64,000 nucleotides of DNA from Candidatus Hydrogenedentota bacterium (GCA_016182605.1 JACPGE010000001.1:28060-92059); one strand, 5' to 3'. Positions 45,440 through 54,408 are shown, counted from the first letter of the stretch. Numbers and translations: made by a program. Notes: generated by a model from the sequence alone, not told the origin.

Positions 45440-45614
45440 GAGACTTAATTGTTGACAAAGTGAATGGGTCCAGCGCCGTTGCGGTATAGTATACGGCAAT
45501 ACCTGCCCGGATGGAAGACCTGCATCGGTCGGGGTGGGGAATGTATGCCTAAAGCAACATGTTGTTCTGTCGATAGGCATAGTGCGCCGGAATGGTGGAA
45601 AGAAAGAAGAGCGG

Positions 45615-46445
45615 ATGTCAGAATCGCGGGAAAACGGGTTAAGCACCTATCTGTCCGAGATTTCGAAGATACCTTTGTTGTCTTCGAGTGAAGAGATCCG
45701 TCTCGCCCGTCTGGCGCAAAAGGGCGATGGCGATGCGCGCAGAAAGCTCATTGTATCGAACTTGCGCCTGGTGGTGAGTATTGCGAAGAAATATCTCTAT
45801 TACGGGCTTCCGCTCCTCGACCTGATCGAAGAAGGCAATCTTGGGCTGATGAAGGCGGTGGATCGCTACGATCCGGAGCGGGGCTGCAAGTTTTCGACGT
45901 ATGCCACGTGGTGGATCCGCCAGGCGGTGACGCGGTCGCTTTCGAATCAGGGGCGCACCGTGCGCATTCCCGTGTATATCACGGACAACGTGGCGCGCTA
46001 CAAGAAGCTTTCCGAGGCGATCTACATCAAGACGGGCCGCTACCCCGAGATCGAAGAGATCGCGAAGGAATTGGGGATCAAGGTGGCCGAGGCGCGGCGG
46101 CTGCAAGAGTTTGCGGATACGGTTTCACCGCTGGAGCGAATGCAATCGACGGAATCCGAGGGCAACCGCGGCATTCCCGAGGGGATAGAGCCCTACCGGA
46201 TCGATCATGCGGTGGAACAGATCGAGCTGGATCAGCAGATGGCGGAATTGATGAAGGAACTTACCGATCGTGAGGCCAACATCATCAAGTTCCGGTATGG
46301 CCTGGACGATGGCAATGCCCACACCCTGGAAGAGACCGGCAAGCAGTTCAATCTGACCCGGGAGCGGATCCGGCAGATTGAGAAAGACGTGATGAAGCGT
46401 CTTCGCGGCTTTGTGACCGAACACGCGGACGATTTCGCCAACTGA
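45615..46445 (+). CDS. Sigma-70 family RNA polymerase sigma factor (primary-like, group 1 or 2)
   Basis: A 276-residue sigma factor with regions 1.2 to 4 but no region 1.1 or non-conserved insert. Region 1.2: LSTYLSEISKIPLLSSSEEI. Region 2: RKLIVSNLRLVVSIAKKYLY, LDLIEEGNLGLMKAVDRYDP and the -10 recognition helix FSTYATWWIRQAVTRSL. Region 3: ARYKKLSEAIYIKTGRYPEI. Region 4 ends LEETGKQFNLTRERIRQIEK, the -35 reading helix-turn-helix. The small size suggests a group 2 or compact primary factor. ATG 45615 was chosen because it opens region 1.2; the frame extends 27 codons further upstream with no such sequence. Confidence 0.92.
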   Translation: MSESRENGLSTYLSEISKIPLLSSSEEIRLARLAQKGDGDARRKLIVSNLRLVVSIAKKYLYYGLPLLDLIEEGNLGLMKAVDRYDPERGCKFSTYATWWIRQAVTRSLSNQGRTVRIPVYITDNVARYKKLSEAIYIKTGRYPEIEEIAKELGIKVAEARRLQEFADTVSPLERMQSTESEGNRGIPEGIEPYRIDHAVEQIELDQQMAELMKELTDREANIIKFRYGLDDGNAHTLEETGKQFNLTRERIRQIEKDVMKRLRGFVTEHADDFAN

Positions 46446-46519
46446 CCCAATCTTGCTCCGCGATGCCGCGGGCGTGCATAATAGGGCCTTTCCATTGACA
46501 TTTCCGCGACAGGAAAGGC

Positions 46520-47053
46520 ATGCCCGCATCCATGGATCTCGCCGCCCACATCCGCAATGTGCCCGACTTTCCGAAGCCGGGAATTCAGTTCAAAGACATC
46601 ACATCGCTCCTGCTCGTGCCGGATGCGTTTGCCCACGTCATTGACACGTTCAAGGCGCGCTACACGGCCCAGCCGATCGATGCGATCGTGGGCATCGACG
46701 CGCGCGGTTTTATTTTCGGTTCGGCGCTGTCCTACGCCATGCACCTTCCCTTTGTGCCGGCGCGCAAGCACGGCAAACTTCCGGGGAAGACCATCGAGGA
46801 ATCCTTTGAACTCGAATACGGCACCGACCGGGTGGCCATCCACGACGATGCGCTGCACGCGGGCCAGCGGGTTCTGATCCTGGACGATTTGCTGGCCACG
46901 GGGGGGACGGCACTCGCGGTGGCCCGGCTCATCCAGCGGCTCGGCGCGGAGGTGGTGGAGGCGGCCTTTGTGGTGGAACTGCCGCCGCTGAACGGGCGCA
47001 AAAAGCTCGAAGGCATCCCCGTCCATTCCCTGGTCGAGTTCATGGTGGACTGA
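46520..47053 (+). CDS. apt: Adenine phosphoribosyltransferase
   Basis: A 177-residue purine-salvage enzyme converting adenine and PRPP to AMP. The Apt N-terminus HIRNVPDFPKPGIQFKDIT, VGIDARGFIFGSAL, PARKHGKLPG and the PRPP loop VLILDDLLATGGTAL are all clear. AGGAAAGG lies directly before the ATG. It follows the sigma-factor gene by 75 bp and precedes the HAD gene by 53 bp. Confidence 0.97.
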   Translation: MPASMDLAAHIRNVPDFPKPGIQFKDITSLLLVPDAFAHVIDTFKARYTAQPIDAIVGIDARGFIFGSALSYAMHLPFVPARKHGKLPGKTIEESFELEYGTDRVAIHDDALHAGQRVLILDDLLATGGTALAVARLIQRLGAEVVEAAFVVELPPLNGRKKLEGIPVHSLVEFMVD

Positions 47054-47105
47054 CCGCATACTCTTGCAACAAACACGACTTTATTCCACGCACGAAAGGT
47101 GTGTC

Positions 47106-47957
47106 ATGTCTCAGCATCCCCTCCATGGCCTCGACGTCCAACTCATCAATCCCGATATCCCGGTGGGCAAGATCAAGCATGCCCTATTCGATTTTGACGG
47201 CACCATAAGCCTTTTGCGCGAAGGCTGGCCCGAAATAATGGCTCCGGTCTGCGTGGAATTGATCTGCGGCGATACCGCGCCCACGCCGGCGATCGAGGCG
47301 GAAGTGGCCCAGATGATCGATGAAACCACCGGCATCCAGACGATCCTGCAGATGGAACGGCTGGTGGAAATGATCCGCGAGCATGGGCTGGTGCCGGAAG
47401 ATCGGATCCCCGATGCCCACGCATGCAAGCAGGTCTACCTTGACCGCTTGATGGTGCCCGTGCGCGAGCGCATCGCCCGGCTGGAATCCGGCGCGCTGAG
47501 CGTCGAAGAGGTTACCGTGCGCGGCGTGTTCCGATTCCTGGAACTTCTGGCGGAGCGGGGCGTGACGCTGTATGTATTCAGTGGCACCGATCGCGACGAC
47601 GTGCGCAACGAAGCGGCCAAGGTGGGCGCGGCGCCCTATTTCAAAGAGATCTGGGGGGCCTTGCGCACGGTGGAGGAGTATTCCAAAGAGCAGGTGATCC
47701 GTGACGTAATCGCGGAACACGATCTCCACGGTTCGGAGATCCTCGCGGTGGGGGACGGCCCCGTGGAACTGCGCAACGTGAAGGCGGTGGGTGGTATTGC
47801 CCTCGGCGTTGCCAGCGATGAACTACGCGGTCATGGCTGGGATCACTCCAAGACGGCGCGTCTCACCAAGGCCGGCGCGGACATTCTGATTCCCGATTTC
47901 ACGCACGCCGATGAGTTGGTGGCCTTTCTATTCGCGGAAGGCCCGGCGACGGCCTGA
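47106..47957 (+). CDS. HAD-superfamily phosphatase
   Basis: A 283-residue HAD hydrolase. Motif I is ALFDFDGTISLLREGW with nucleophile Asp, motif II YVFSGTDRDD, and the acidic motif IV VGDGPVELRNVK. A helical cap lies between motifs I and II. The substrate is not evident; sugar phosphates, nucleotides or phosphoglycolate are all possible. AAAGG precedes ATG 47106 by 5 nt. Confidence 0.88.
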   Translation: MSQHPLHGLDVQLINPDIPVGKIKHALFDFDGTISLLREGWPEIMAPVCVELICGDTAPTPAIEAEVAQMIDETTGIQTILQMERLVEMIREHGLVPEDRIPDAHACKQVYLDRLMVPVRERIARLESGALSVEEVTVRGVFRFLELLAERGVTLYVFSGTDRDDVRNEAAKVGAAPYFKEIWGALRTVEEYSKEQVIRDVIAEHDLHGSEILAVGDGPVELRNVKAVGGIALGVASDELRGHGWDHSKTARLTKAGADILIPDFTHADELVAFLFAEGPATA

Positions 47958-48059
47958 AACGGCCCCCTGTATTGACACGGCGGCCGCTGTGATTTCCCTT
48001 TGCGCGCCCAATCTGGCATCATGCTGTTTCCCGCACCGAAGCCGTGAATGAGGAGTCCC

Positions 48060-49106
48060 ATGCGGTCATTACAGCACACGCTCGATGTCATCCCCGATGT
48101 TCCTGCTCTGGAGGAATTGTTGAGCCGGCCTTCGCCTGCCGTGGTCGCGATGATGCGCCGCCTGCCGGGCGACATCCTGTTTCTGGGCGCAGGGGGGAAG
48201 ATGGGGCCGACCCTGGCGCGCATGGCCCGGCGCGCGGCGGATGAAGCGGGAGAGCCCCGGCGCATTCTGGCGGCATCGCGTTTCAGTGATGGCGCCGCGG
48301 AGAAGGCCCTTCAGGAACACGGGGTGGAAACGATCCGCTGCGATCTTCTCGATCCGGCCCAGCTTGCCCAATTGCCCGACGCGCCCAACGTGGTGCATAT
48401 GACCGGCATGAAGTTTGGCGCAACGGGGCAGGAGGGCCTCACGTGGGCGATGAACACCTGGCTGCCCGGGCTGGTGTGCCAGCGCTTTTCCACGAGCCGC
48501 ATCGCGGCTTTTTCCACCGGCAATGTCTACGGATTGACTCCGCTGGTTCAGGGCGGTTCTGTTGAAATGGATTCGCTCCGGCCCGTGGGTGAATATGCCA
48601 TTACCGCACTGGGCCGGGAGCGCATCTTCACCCATTTCAGCGTGGCGGCGCAGACCCCCGTCAGCCTGCTGCGCCTGAACTATGCGTGTGAGTTGCGCTA
48701 CGGCGTGCTGGTGGACATTGCGCGCATGGTCTATAGCTGCCAGCCGATCCCCCTGGGTATGGGCGCCTTCAACGCGATCTGGCAGGGCGACGCAAATGCC
48801 ATGTCGCTGCTGGCACTGGAACACGCGGCCACCCCGCCGTGGGTCATCAACATTGCAGGGCCCGAGCAGGTGGGATTGCGCGCGGCCGCGGAGCGCTTCG
48901 GTGTGCTTCTGGGCAGGCCGGTGCAATTTGAGGGCGAGGCCGGGGCGGACGCCCTGCTGAGCAATGGGCAGAAGGGCCATGCGCTCTTTGGCTATCCCGT
49001 GGTGGCGCTGGACACCATGATGCAATGGATTGCCGCCTGGATCGCGCGCGGCGGCGAGAGCCTGAACAAGTCCACGCACTTTGAAAACCGGAAGGGCGAC
49101 TTCTGA
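48060..49106 (+). CDS. NAD-dependent epimerase/dehydratase-family protein
   Basis: About 348 residues with an N-terminal Rossmann fold: ILFLGAGGKMGPTLARMA, where the usual GxxGxxG appears as GAGGKMG. IRCDLLDPAQLAQLPDAPNV followed by VHMTG and FSTGNVYGL fit an extended short-chain dehydrogenase. The catalytic YxxxK is not obvious: the expected region reads VGEYAITALGRERIF, with Tyr but no Lys, so activity is uncertain. ATG 48060 was chosen with AGGAG 4 nt before it; ATG 48048 overlaps that site. The following DHDPS-like and transporter genes are on the same strand. Confidence 0.8.
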   Translation: MRSLQHTLDVIPDVPALEELLSRPSPAVVAMMRRLPGDILFLGAGGKMGPTLARMARRAADEAGEPRRILAASRFSDGAAEKALQEHGVETIRCDLLDPAQLAQLPDAPNVVHMTGMKFGATGQEGLTWAMNTWLPGLVCQRFSTSRIAAFSTGNVYGLTPLVQGGSVEMDSLRPVGEYAITALGRERIFTHFSVAAQTPVSLLRLNYACELRYGVLVDIARMVYSCQPIPLGMGAFNAIWQGDANAMSLLALEHAATPPWVINIAGPEQVGLRAAAERFGVLLGRPVQFEGEAGADALLSNGQKGHALFGYPVVALDTMMQWIAAWIARGGESLNKSTHFENRKGDF

Positions 49107-49132
49107 GCAGCGGGGGGAGATGTATGATATTT

Positions 49133-49154
49133 TATAGGTCCTATAGGACCTATA
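49133..49154. repeat. ATAGGTC-type palindromic repeat, copy 2
   Basis: A 22-bp perfect palindrome with arms TATAGGTCCTA. ATAGGTC starts at 49134 and ATAGGAC at 49143, period 9. It begins 27 bp after the epimerase stop and ends 20 bp before the next start codon. Confidence 0.75.
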
Positions 49155-49174
49155 TTTAAGAATCTATTTCTGGA

Positions 49175-50251
49175 ATGGATCCCGTGTTTGTGCCTTTCTC
49201 CGATATACAGGGCCGCCTTCAACGCGGTCTGGTGATACCCGCCCATCCACTGGCGCTGACGGCGGAGCGCAAGCTCGATGAACGGCGTCAGCGCGCGTTG
49301 TCGCGCTATTATCTCGATGCGGGCGCGGGGGGGCTCGCGGTGGGGGTGCACACGACGCAGTTTGCCATTCGCAAGCCGGAGCACGGCTTGTTCCGTCCGG
49401 TGCTCGAACTGGCCGCGGAGGAAATGAAGCGCGCAGAGCGCCGGGTATCCTATTCGCTCGTGCGGATTGGCGGTATCTGCGGTGACACGACGCAGGCGAC
49501 GGCCGAGGCCGCGCTGTTGTGCGAACTCGGCTACCATGCCGGGCTGCTGAGTCTCGCGGCGCTGGCGGAGGCCTCCGTTGACGCATTGATCGATCACTGC
49601 AAGGCGGTGGGGGAGATTGTGCCGCTGGTGGGATTTTATTTGCAGCCATCGGTCGGGGGGCGTGTGCTGCCTTATGACTTCTGGCGGCGTTTCGCGGAGA
49701 TTGAGGCGGTGCGCGCGATCAAGATTGCGCCCTTTAACCGTTACCAGACGCTGGACGTCGTGCGCGCGGTGGTGGCGGCGGGCCGGGACGACATCGCGTT
49801 GTATACGGGCAACGACGATTCTATCGTGGCGGATCTCACGACGCCCTACCGGCTATTGCATCAGGGGAGTGTGGTGGAGCGCCGGATCGTGGGCGGACTG
49901 CTGGGGCATTGGTCGGTGTGGACCCAACGCGCCGTGGAGCTGCTGGCGCGTTGCCATGAATGCACGCAGCCCGGTCAGGATGTGCTGGATGAATTGCTGG
50001 GACTGGGGGTTTCCGTGACGGACAGCAACGCGGCATTTTTCGATGCGGCGAACGGCTTCGCGGGGTGTATCGCGGGTCTGCATGAGGTGCTGCGGCGGCA
50101 GGGGCTGCTGGAGGGCCTGTGGTGCCTCGATCCGCGTGAAGGGCTCAGTCCGGGGCAGATGGAAGCGATAGACCGTGTGTACGGCGACTATCCCGAATTG
50201 AATGACGACGCCTTTGTCGCGGAGCACCGCGATGCCTGGCTCAACGGCTGA
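49175..50251 (+). CDS. Dihydrodipicolinate-synthase-family aldolase
   Basis: A 358-residue protein of the DHDPS/NAL class I aldolase family. The barrel shows LVIPAHPLALTAERKLDERR, the GAGGLAVGVHTTQFAIR strand-loop, VGFYLQPSVGGRVLPYDFW and the Schiff-base Lys in AIKIAPFNRYQTLDV. It is about 60 residues longer than DapA and lacks the dimer-interface GTTGE motif of true DHDPS (here GVHTTQ). A different keto-acid substrate is therefore likely. It ends 11 bp before the NRAMP-like gene, so the two are co-transcribed. Confidence 0.85.
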   Translation: MDPVFVPFSDIQGRLQRGLVIPAHPLALTAERKLDERRQRALSRYYLDAGAGGLAVGVHTTQFAIRKPEHGLFRPVLELAAEEMKRAERRVSYSLVRIGGICGDTTQATAEAALLCELGYHAGLLSLAALAEASVDALIDHCKAVGEIVPLVGFYLQPSVGGRVLPYDFWRRFAEIEAVRAIKIAPFNRYQTLDVVRAVVAAGRDDIALYTGNDDSIVADLTTPYRLLHQGSVVERRIVGGLLGHWSVWTQRAVELLARCHECTQPGQDVLDELLGLGVSVTDSNAAFFDAANGFAGCIAGLHEVLRRQGLLEGLWCLDPREGLSPGQMEAIDRVYGDYPELNDDAFVAEHRDAWLNG

Positions 50252-50262
50252 GGAGTTCCCGC

Positions 50263-51495
50263 ATGGAAGCAAGTGTCCCCTGGTACCGCCGGCTCGGGCC
50301 CGGTCTGATTACGGCGGCGGTTGTGCTGGGTCCGGGGAGTGTGGTTTCCGCGAGCCGTGCGGGGGCCGAGGCGGGCTACGGCCTGGTCTGGATGCTCGCG
50401 GCCTCGTGCCTGTTCATGGCCACGTTTACCTCCATGGCGGCGCGCGTGGGCTGTGCCCTGCCCACTTCATTCCTGCAATATCTTGCCGAACACTATGGCA
50501 GGCCGCTGGCCGCGGTTACGGGCATGTCGGCCTTTCTCGTGGCGGCGGGATTTCAGTTTGGGAACAATATCGGGGTGGCGGTGGCCATGCAGGGCCTCGT
50601 GCCCGGGGTGCCCGCCGTGGCCTGGCCCATAGTGTTCACGGTACTCTCCTTTGCGCTCATGATGACGGCGCAGAACGTCTATCAATTGCTCGAGCGGGCC
50701 ATGCGCGCCTTTGTGGGCATCATGCTCTTCGCATTCATTCTCAACCTTTTCTTCACGGGGATAAACCCGGTGGGGCTGGTGAAGGGCCTTGTTCCCAGCC
50801 GCTTTGGCGAAGGGCAGTTCATCATCGCCACGGCCACGCTCGGCACCACCTTCTCCGCCGTGGCGGCCTTCTATCAGTCGTACCTCGTGCAGGCCAAAGG
50901 GTGGAAACCGGAAACCGTGCGCTACGCCATTCAGGACGCCTGGATAGGCATCGGGCTTCTCGGAACGCTAAGCCTGGTCATTACGATGGGCGCCGCCGAA
51001 TCGCTGTATGGCAAAGGCGGCACATTCACCGATGCCGCGCAGCTCGCGGAACAGTTGCGGGGGGTGCTTGGCAACGCCGCGGTCGTTGTGTTCAGCCTGG
51101 GATTGGGGGCGGCGGCCTTCTCCTCGTTTATTGCCAATGCGCTTATCGGCGGCACGCTACTCGCCGACGGCTTCGGCCTCGACCCGCGCATGGAAAAGAA
51201 CCCCACACGGTTATGCGCGGGTGCGGCGTTGCTGATCGGCTGCGGCGTGGCGGTCACCACCTTGTCCACGGGGCTGGGTGGCACGACGAGTGTCCTGGTG
51301 GCCCAGACCTCGACGCTGGTGGCGTCCCCCCTGTGTGCCCTCCTCCTGCTCTTCTTGGCGAACAAGCGTGGCTTGATGGGGCCGTTGAAGAACAACTGGT
51401 TGAGCAATCTTGTGGGCGTGGCAGGGCTGGCATTGGTGCTCTATCTGGCTTTTCAGACCCTGGGCAAGGTTTGGGCTTCGCTCAGCGCGTTGTGA
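50263..51495 (+). CDS. NRAMP-like divalent-metal transporter family protein
   Basis: A 410-residue membrane protein with about eleven hydrophobic helices and the overall NRAMP pattern. It starts WYRRLGPGLITAAVVLGPGS, and helix 6 is ALGLG-like (SLGLGAAAFSSFIANALIGG). In manganese and iron NRAMPs helix 1 carries DPGN and helix 6 carries a metal-binding Met. Here helix 1 reads GPGS and the Met is absent. It therefore resembles the metal-site-altered NRAMP relatives, and Mg, Al or a non-metal substrate is possible. The link to the DHDPS-like enzyme suggests a shared substrate pathway, which is inference. Confidence 0.82.
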   Translation: MEASVPWYRRLGPGLITAAVVLGPGSVVSASRAGAEAGYGLVWMLAASCLFMATFTSMAARVGCALPTSFLQYLAEHYGRPLAAVTGMSAFLVAAGFQFGNNIGVAVAMQGLVPGVPAVAWPIVFTVLSFALMMTAQNVYQLLERAMRAFVGIMLFAFILNLFFTGINPVGLVKGLVPSRFGEGQFIIATATLGTTFSAVAAFYQSYLVQAKGWKPETVRYAIQDAWIGIGLLGTLSLVITMGAAESLYGKGGTFTDAAQLAEQLRGVLGNAAVVVFSLGLGAAAFSSFIANALIGGTLLADGFGLDPRMEKNPTRLCAGAALLIGCGVAVTTLSTGLGGTTSVLVAQTSTLVASPLCALLLLFLANKRGLMGPLKNNWLSNLVGVAGLALVLYLAFQTLGKVWASLSAL

Positions 51496-51533
51496 GCGGC
51501 GGAGAAGCCCGCGGCCGGTCTTGAAAAAAGTTC

Positions 51534-51562
51534 TTTACATCTGAACAAGTTTTCAGTATGCT
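51534..51562 (+). promoter_or_regulatory. Promoter of recQ
   Basis: TTTACA (51534-51539) and TATGCT (51557-51562) with a 17-bp spacer, 80 bp before the recQ ATG. Confidence 0.5.
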
Positions 51563-51641
51563 GATTCCTGCGACCGTCGCACGGGCAGTACCCCAAACAG
51601 AGGCCCCCTCCCAACGGCCCCGCTGCGGGCAAGGAGGACAC

Positions 51642-53591
51642 ATGAGCAAGTTTGAGACCGGCAGTACCGCAGTCCTGGAGCCGCCGCAGGCGGTATTGAA
51701 GCGCAATTTTGGTTTTGGCGCTTTCCGCGAAGGCCAGGAGGCGGTCATTTCGCGTCTGCTGGAGGGCAAATCGGTACTCGCCATCTTTCCCACCGGTGGC
51801 GGGAAGAGCATCTGCTACCAGTTGCCCGCGCTGATGCTGGACGGCATCACGATTGTGATTTCGCCGCTCATCGCGTTGATGAAGGATCAGATCGACTTCC
51901 TGCGCGGGAAGGGGGTTGCGGCGGCGCGGCTGGATTCGTCGCTTTCGAAAGAGGAGACCTTCGCGATCCTCGATGAACTGCACGCGAAGCGTTTGAAGCT
52001 GCTGTATATCGCGCCGGAGCGCCTGGGCAACGAGCGCTTTCTCCAGACCCTGCGGCGGCAGCACATATCGTTGCTGGCCATTGACGAGGCGCACTGCATT
52101 TCAGAGTGGGGGCACAATTTCCGGCCCGATTACCTCAAGCTGGCAAGTCTGGCGCGCAGTCTGAAGGTGGAGCGGGTCCTCGCGCTCACGGCCACCGCCA
52201 CGCCCTCGGTGGCCACGGATGTGCGCAACGCCTTCGGAATTGCGGAAGACGATATGGTGCATACGGGGTTTTACCGGCCCAACCTGAAGATCTGTGTGAC
52301 GCCTTGCGAGGCAACGGAGCGCATGGAAGTACTCCTGGAGCGGCTGAAGAAGCGCCCGGCCGGCCCCGCGATTGTGTACGTCACGCTTCAAAAGACGGCG
52401 GAGATCGTCGCGGCCTTTCTCGCGCGCAACGGCTTTCCCGCGGCGGCCTACCATGCGGGGATGAAGCCGGAAGATCGGGATGCGGTTCAGGAGGCCTTCA
52501 TGTCGGGCCGGACGCCGATCATCGTCGCGACGATTGCGTTTGGCATGGGGATCGACAAATCGGACATCCGCTATATCTATCACTACAATCTGCCCAAGAG
52601 CCTGGAGAGTTATTCGCAGGAGATCGGCCGCGCGGGCCGCGACGGCAAGGTGTCGGTGTGCGAAATGCTGGCGGCGTCCGAAGATGCGACGGTACTCAAC
52701 AATTTCAGTTATGGCGATACGCCCGAGTCCGGGACGCTGGAGTCGCTGGTGCGGCATGTGCTTGCGCAGCCGGACAGCTTTTCCGTATCGGAATACGAGC
52801 TTTCCAACCTTTTCGATATGCGGCCGCTGGTGGTGAAGACCCTGTTGACCTACCTGGAACTGGAGGGGCTGATCGAGTCCACGGGGCCATTCTACACGGA
52901 GTACAAATTTCAGCCCTTGCGCACGTCGGCCGAGATATTTGCCCGCGTCGACGGGGAACGCGCGGAGTTTCTCAAGCAGGTTTTCCGTCACGCGAAGAAG
53001 GGTCCGAAATGGCTCACGCTGGACACGGCGGTGGCGGCCGAGGCGATGGGGGAGGAGCGGCAGCGGATAGTCGTGGCGCTCACCTATCTGGAGGAGAAGG
53101 GGGACCTTATTCTGGAGACGGCGGGCGTCCGGCAGGGCTACCGGTTCCTCAAGCGTCCAGAGGATCCGCAGGCCTTGGTGGCGTTGCTCAACACGCGCTT
53201 TCAACGCCGCGAACACAACGATATTGCCCGCACGGACACGGTGTTAAAGTTTGCCTTGCATCCGGGCTGCCTGACGCGCTATCTGCTCGCGTACTTCGGC
53301 GAGGCGCACGAAGACTGCGGCCATTGCTCGCACTGTCAGGGCGTTGTCCACGCGCCGCTGCCGGAAGCGCCGCGGCGCGAATTGGGGGATAGTGACCGGA
53401 GGCGCATTCAGTCGCTTGGATCGGCTGGGCACGAGGGGCTTCAATCGCCGCGCCAGATAGCGCGGTTCCTGTGTGGTATTACATCGCCTGCGACCTCGCG
53501 GAAGAAGAACTTGCCGCGGGAGCTTTTCGGAGTTTATGAGTCGGCGCCTTTTGAGGAGGTGCTGGGTCTGGTGGCTGAGGGCTGCGGGTGA
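51642..53591 (+). CDS. recQ: ATP-dependent DNA helicase RecQ
   Basis: A 649-residue SF2 3'-5' helicase of recombination repair. Motif 0 is FGFGAFREGQEAVI, motif I FPTGGGKSICYQLPAL, motif II AIDEAHCISEWGHNFRPDY (DEAH with the RecQ aromatic loop) and motif III LTATATPSV. Motifs V and VI are TIAFGMGIDKSDIR and QEIGRAGRDG. A zinc site near the C-terminus (EDCGHCSHCQG) and an RQC/winged-helix region follow; an HRDC domain is not evident. The zinc Cys cluster lies later than in E. coli RecQ, closer to longer RecQ variants. AAGGAGG lies 5 nt before ATG 51642. Confidence 0.94.
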   Translation: MSKFETGSTAVLEPPQAVLKRNFGFGAFREGQEAVISRLLEGKSVLAIFPTGGGKSICYQLPALMLDGITIVISPLIALMKDQIDFLRGKGVAAARLDSSLSKEETFAILDELHAKRLKLLYIAPERLGNERFLQTLRRQHISLLAIDEAHCISEWGHNFRPDYLKLASLARSLKVERVLALTATATPSVATDVRNAFGIAEDDMVHTGFYRPNLKICVTPCEATERMEVLLERLKKRPAGPAIVYVTLQKTAEIVAAFLARNGFPAAAYHAGMKPEDRDAVQEAFMSGRTPIIVATIAFGMGIDKSDIRYIYHYNLPKSLESYSQEIGRAGRDGKVSVCEMLAASEDATVLNNFSYGDTPESGTLESLVRHVLAQPDSFSVSEYELSNLFDMRPLVVKTLLTYLELEGLIESTGPFYTEYKFQPLRTSAEIFARVDGERAEFLKQVFRHAKKGPKWLTLDTAVAAEAMGEERQRIVVALTYLEEKGDLILETAGVRQGYRFLKRPEDPQALVALLNTRFQRREHNDIARTDTVLKFALHPGCLTRYLLAYFGEAHEDCGHCSHCQGVVHAPLPEAPRRELGDSDRRRIQSLGSAGHEGLQSPRQIARFLCGITSPATSRKKNLPRELFGVYESAPFEEVLGLVAEGCG

Positions 53592-53595
53592 TGTA

Positions 53596-53620
53596 ATAGG
53601 TCAAATAGGTCGTATGGGTC
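53596..53620 (+). repeat. ATAGGTC array, 9-bp period, copy 3
   Basis: ATAGGTC at 53596, ATAGGTC at 53605 and ATGGGTC at 53614, starting 5 bp after the recQ stop codon and ending 9 bp before the convergent PhzF stop. Confidence 0.7.
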
Positions 53621-53628
53621 GCGTTGGT

Positions 53629-54408
53629 TTAGATCCAAATTTTCCCTTCCAGGTAGAGGCGGCATTGTCCGCCAATGCTCACGCGATCGCCGCGATCGAC
53701 TCCGGTAAAGGTTGCGCCGCGGGCAGAGAGCTGCCGCGCTGCCAGGGTGGTTTTTTTCAGGCGTTGCGCCCAATAGGGGATCAGGGTGCACTGCGCGGAG
53801 CCCGTTGCGGGATCTTCGTCGATGCCCTGGGCTGGCGCAAAGAAGCGAGAGACATAATCGCAGTCCTCACCGGGTGCGGTGGCGATGACAGCGAAGCGGT
53901 TCAGTTTGGCGAGCGCGGCGAAATCGGGCTCCAGCGCGCGGATTTCCTCGGCGGAGTTGAAGACACAGAAATAGTCCCGCGCGGCCAGAACCGCTTGGGG
54001 TTCCACGTTGAGTCCAGCGATCAGGCCGGACTCCACTTCACAAGCCACGGGTGGCCGGGAGGGGAAGTCGAGGAAGAGCCGGTCTCCATCGCGGGAGACG
54101 GATACCGGGCCGCTCCTGGTGTTGAAGGCGATGGAGGGTTTCGAGAAGGCCAGGCGCTCGAAGAACACCCAGGCTGTGGCGAGTGTGGCATGCCCACAGA
54201 GGTCCACTTCCACGGCGGGCGTGAACCAGCGGAGCCGCAGGCTTGCTTCCGAGAGCACGGTAAAGGCGGTTTCGGCGAGGTTGTTCTCCGCCGCGATGGT
54301 TTGCAGGGTTTCGTCGGGCAGCCACTGATCCAGCAGGCAGACCGCCGCGGGATTGCCCTGAAAGTGTTCCGAGGTGAAGGCGTCCACCTGATAGAGGGGA
54401 TAGCTCAT
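53629..54408 (-). CDS. PhzF-family isomerase-like protein
   Basis: A 259-residue protein of the PhzF/diaminopimelate-epimerase fold. Typical segments are YQVDAFTSEHFQGNPAAVCLL, LAETAFTV with the catalytic Glu region, LRWFTPAVEVDLCGHATLAT and FFAPAQGIDEDPATGSAQCTL. Phenazine PhzF isomerises a dihydrohydroxyanthranilate, but most members have no known substrate and there are no phenazine genes here. AGGAGATC lies 8 nt before the ATG. Confidence 0.92.
   Translation of the reverse strand: MSYPLYQVDAFTSEHFQGNPAAVCLLDQWLPDETLQTIAAENNLAETAFTVLSEASLRLRWFTPAVEVDLCGHATLATAWVFFERLAFSKPSIAFNTRSGPVSVSRDGDRLFLDFPSRPPVACEVESGLIAGLNVEPQAVLAARDYFCVFNSAEEIRALEPDFAALAKLNRFAVIATAPGEDCDYVSRFFAPAQGIDEDPATGSAQCTLIPYWAQRLKKTTLAARQLSARGATFTGVDRGDRVSIGGQCRLYLEGKIWI

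Noticed and set aside
45452..45490. TTGACA and TATAGT ahead of the sigma-factor gene as one promoter
   Set aside because: Spacer is 27 bp, too long for a sigma-70 promoter.
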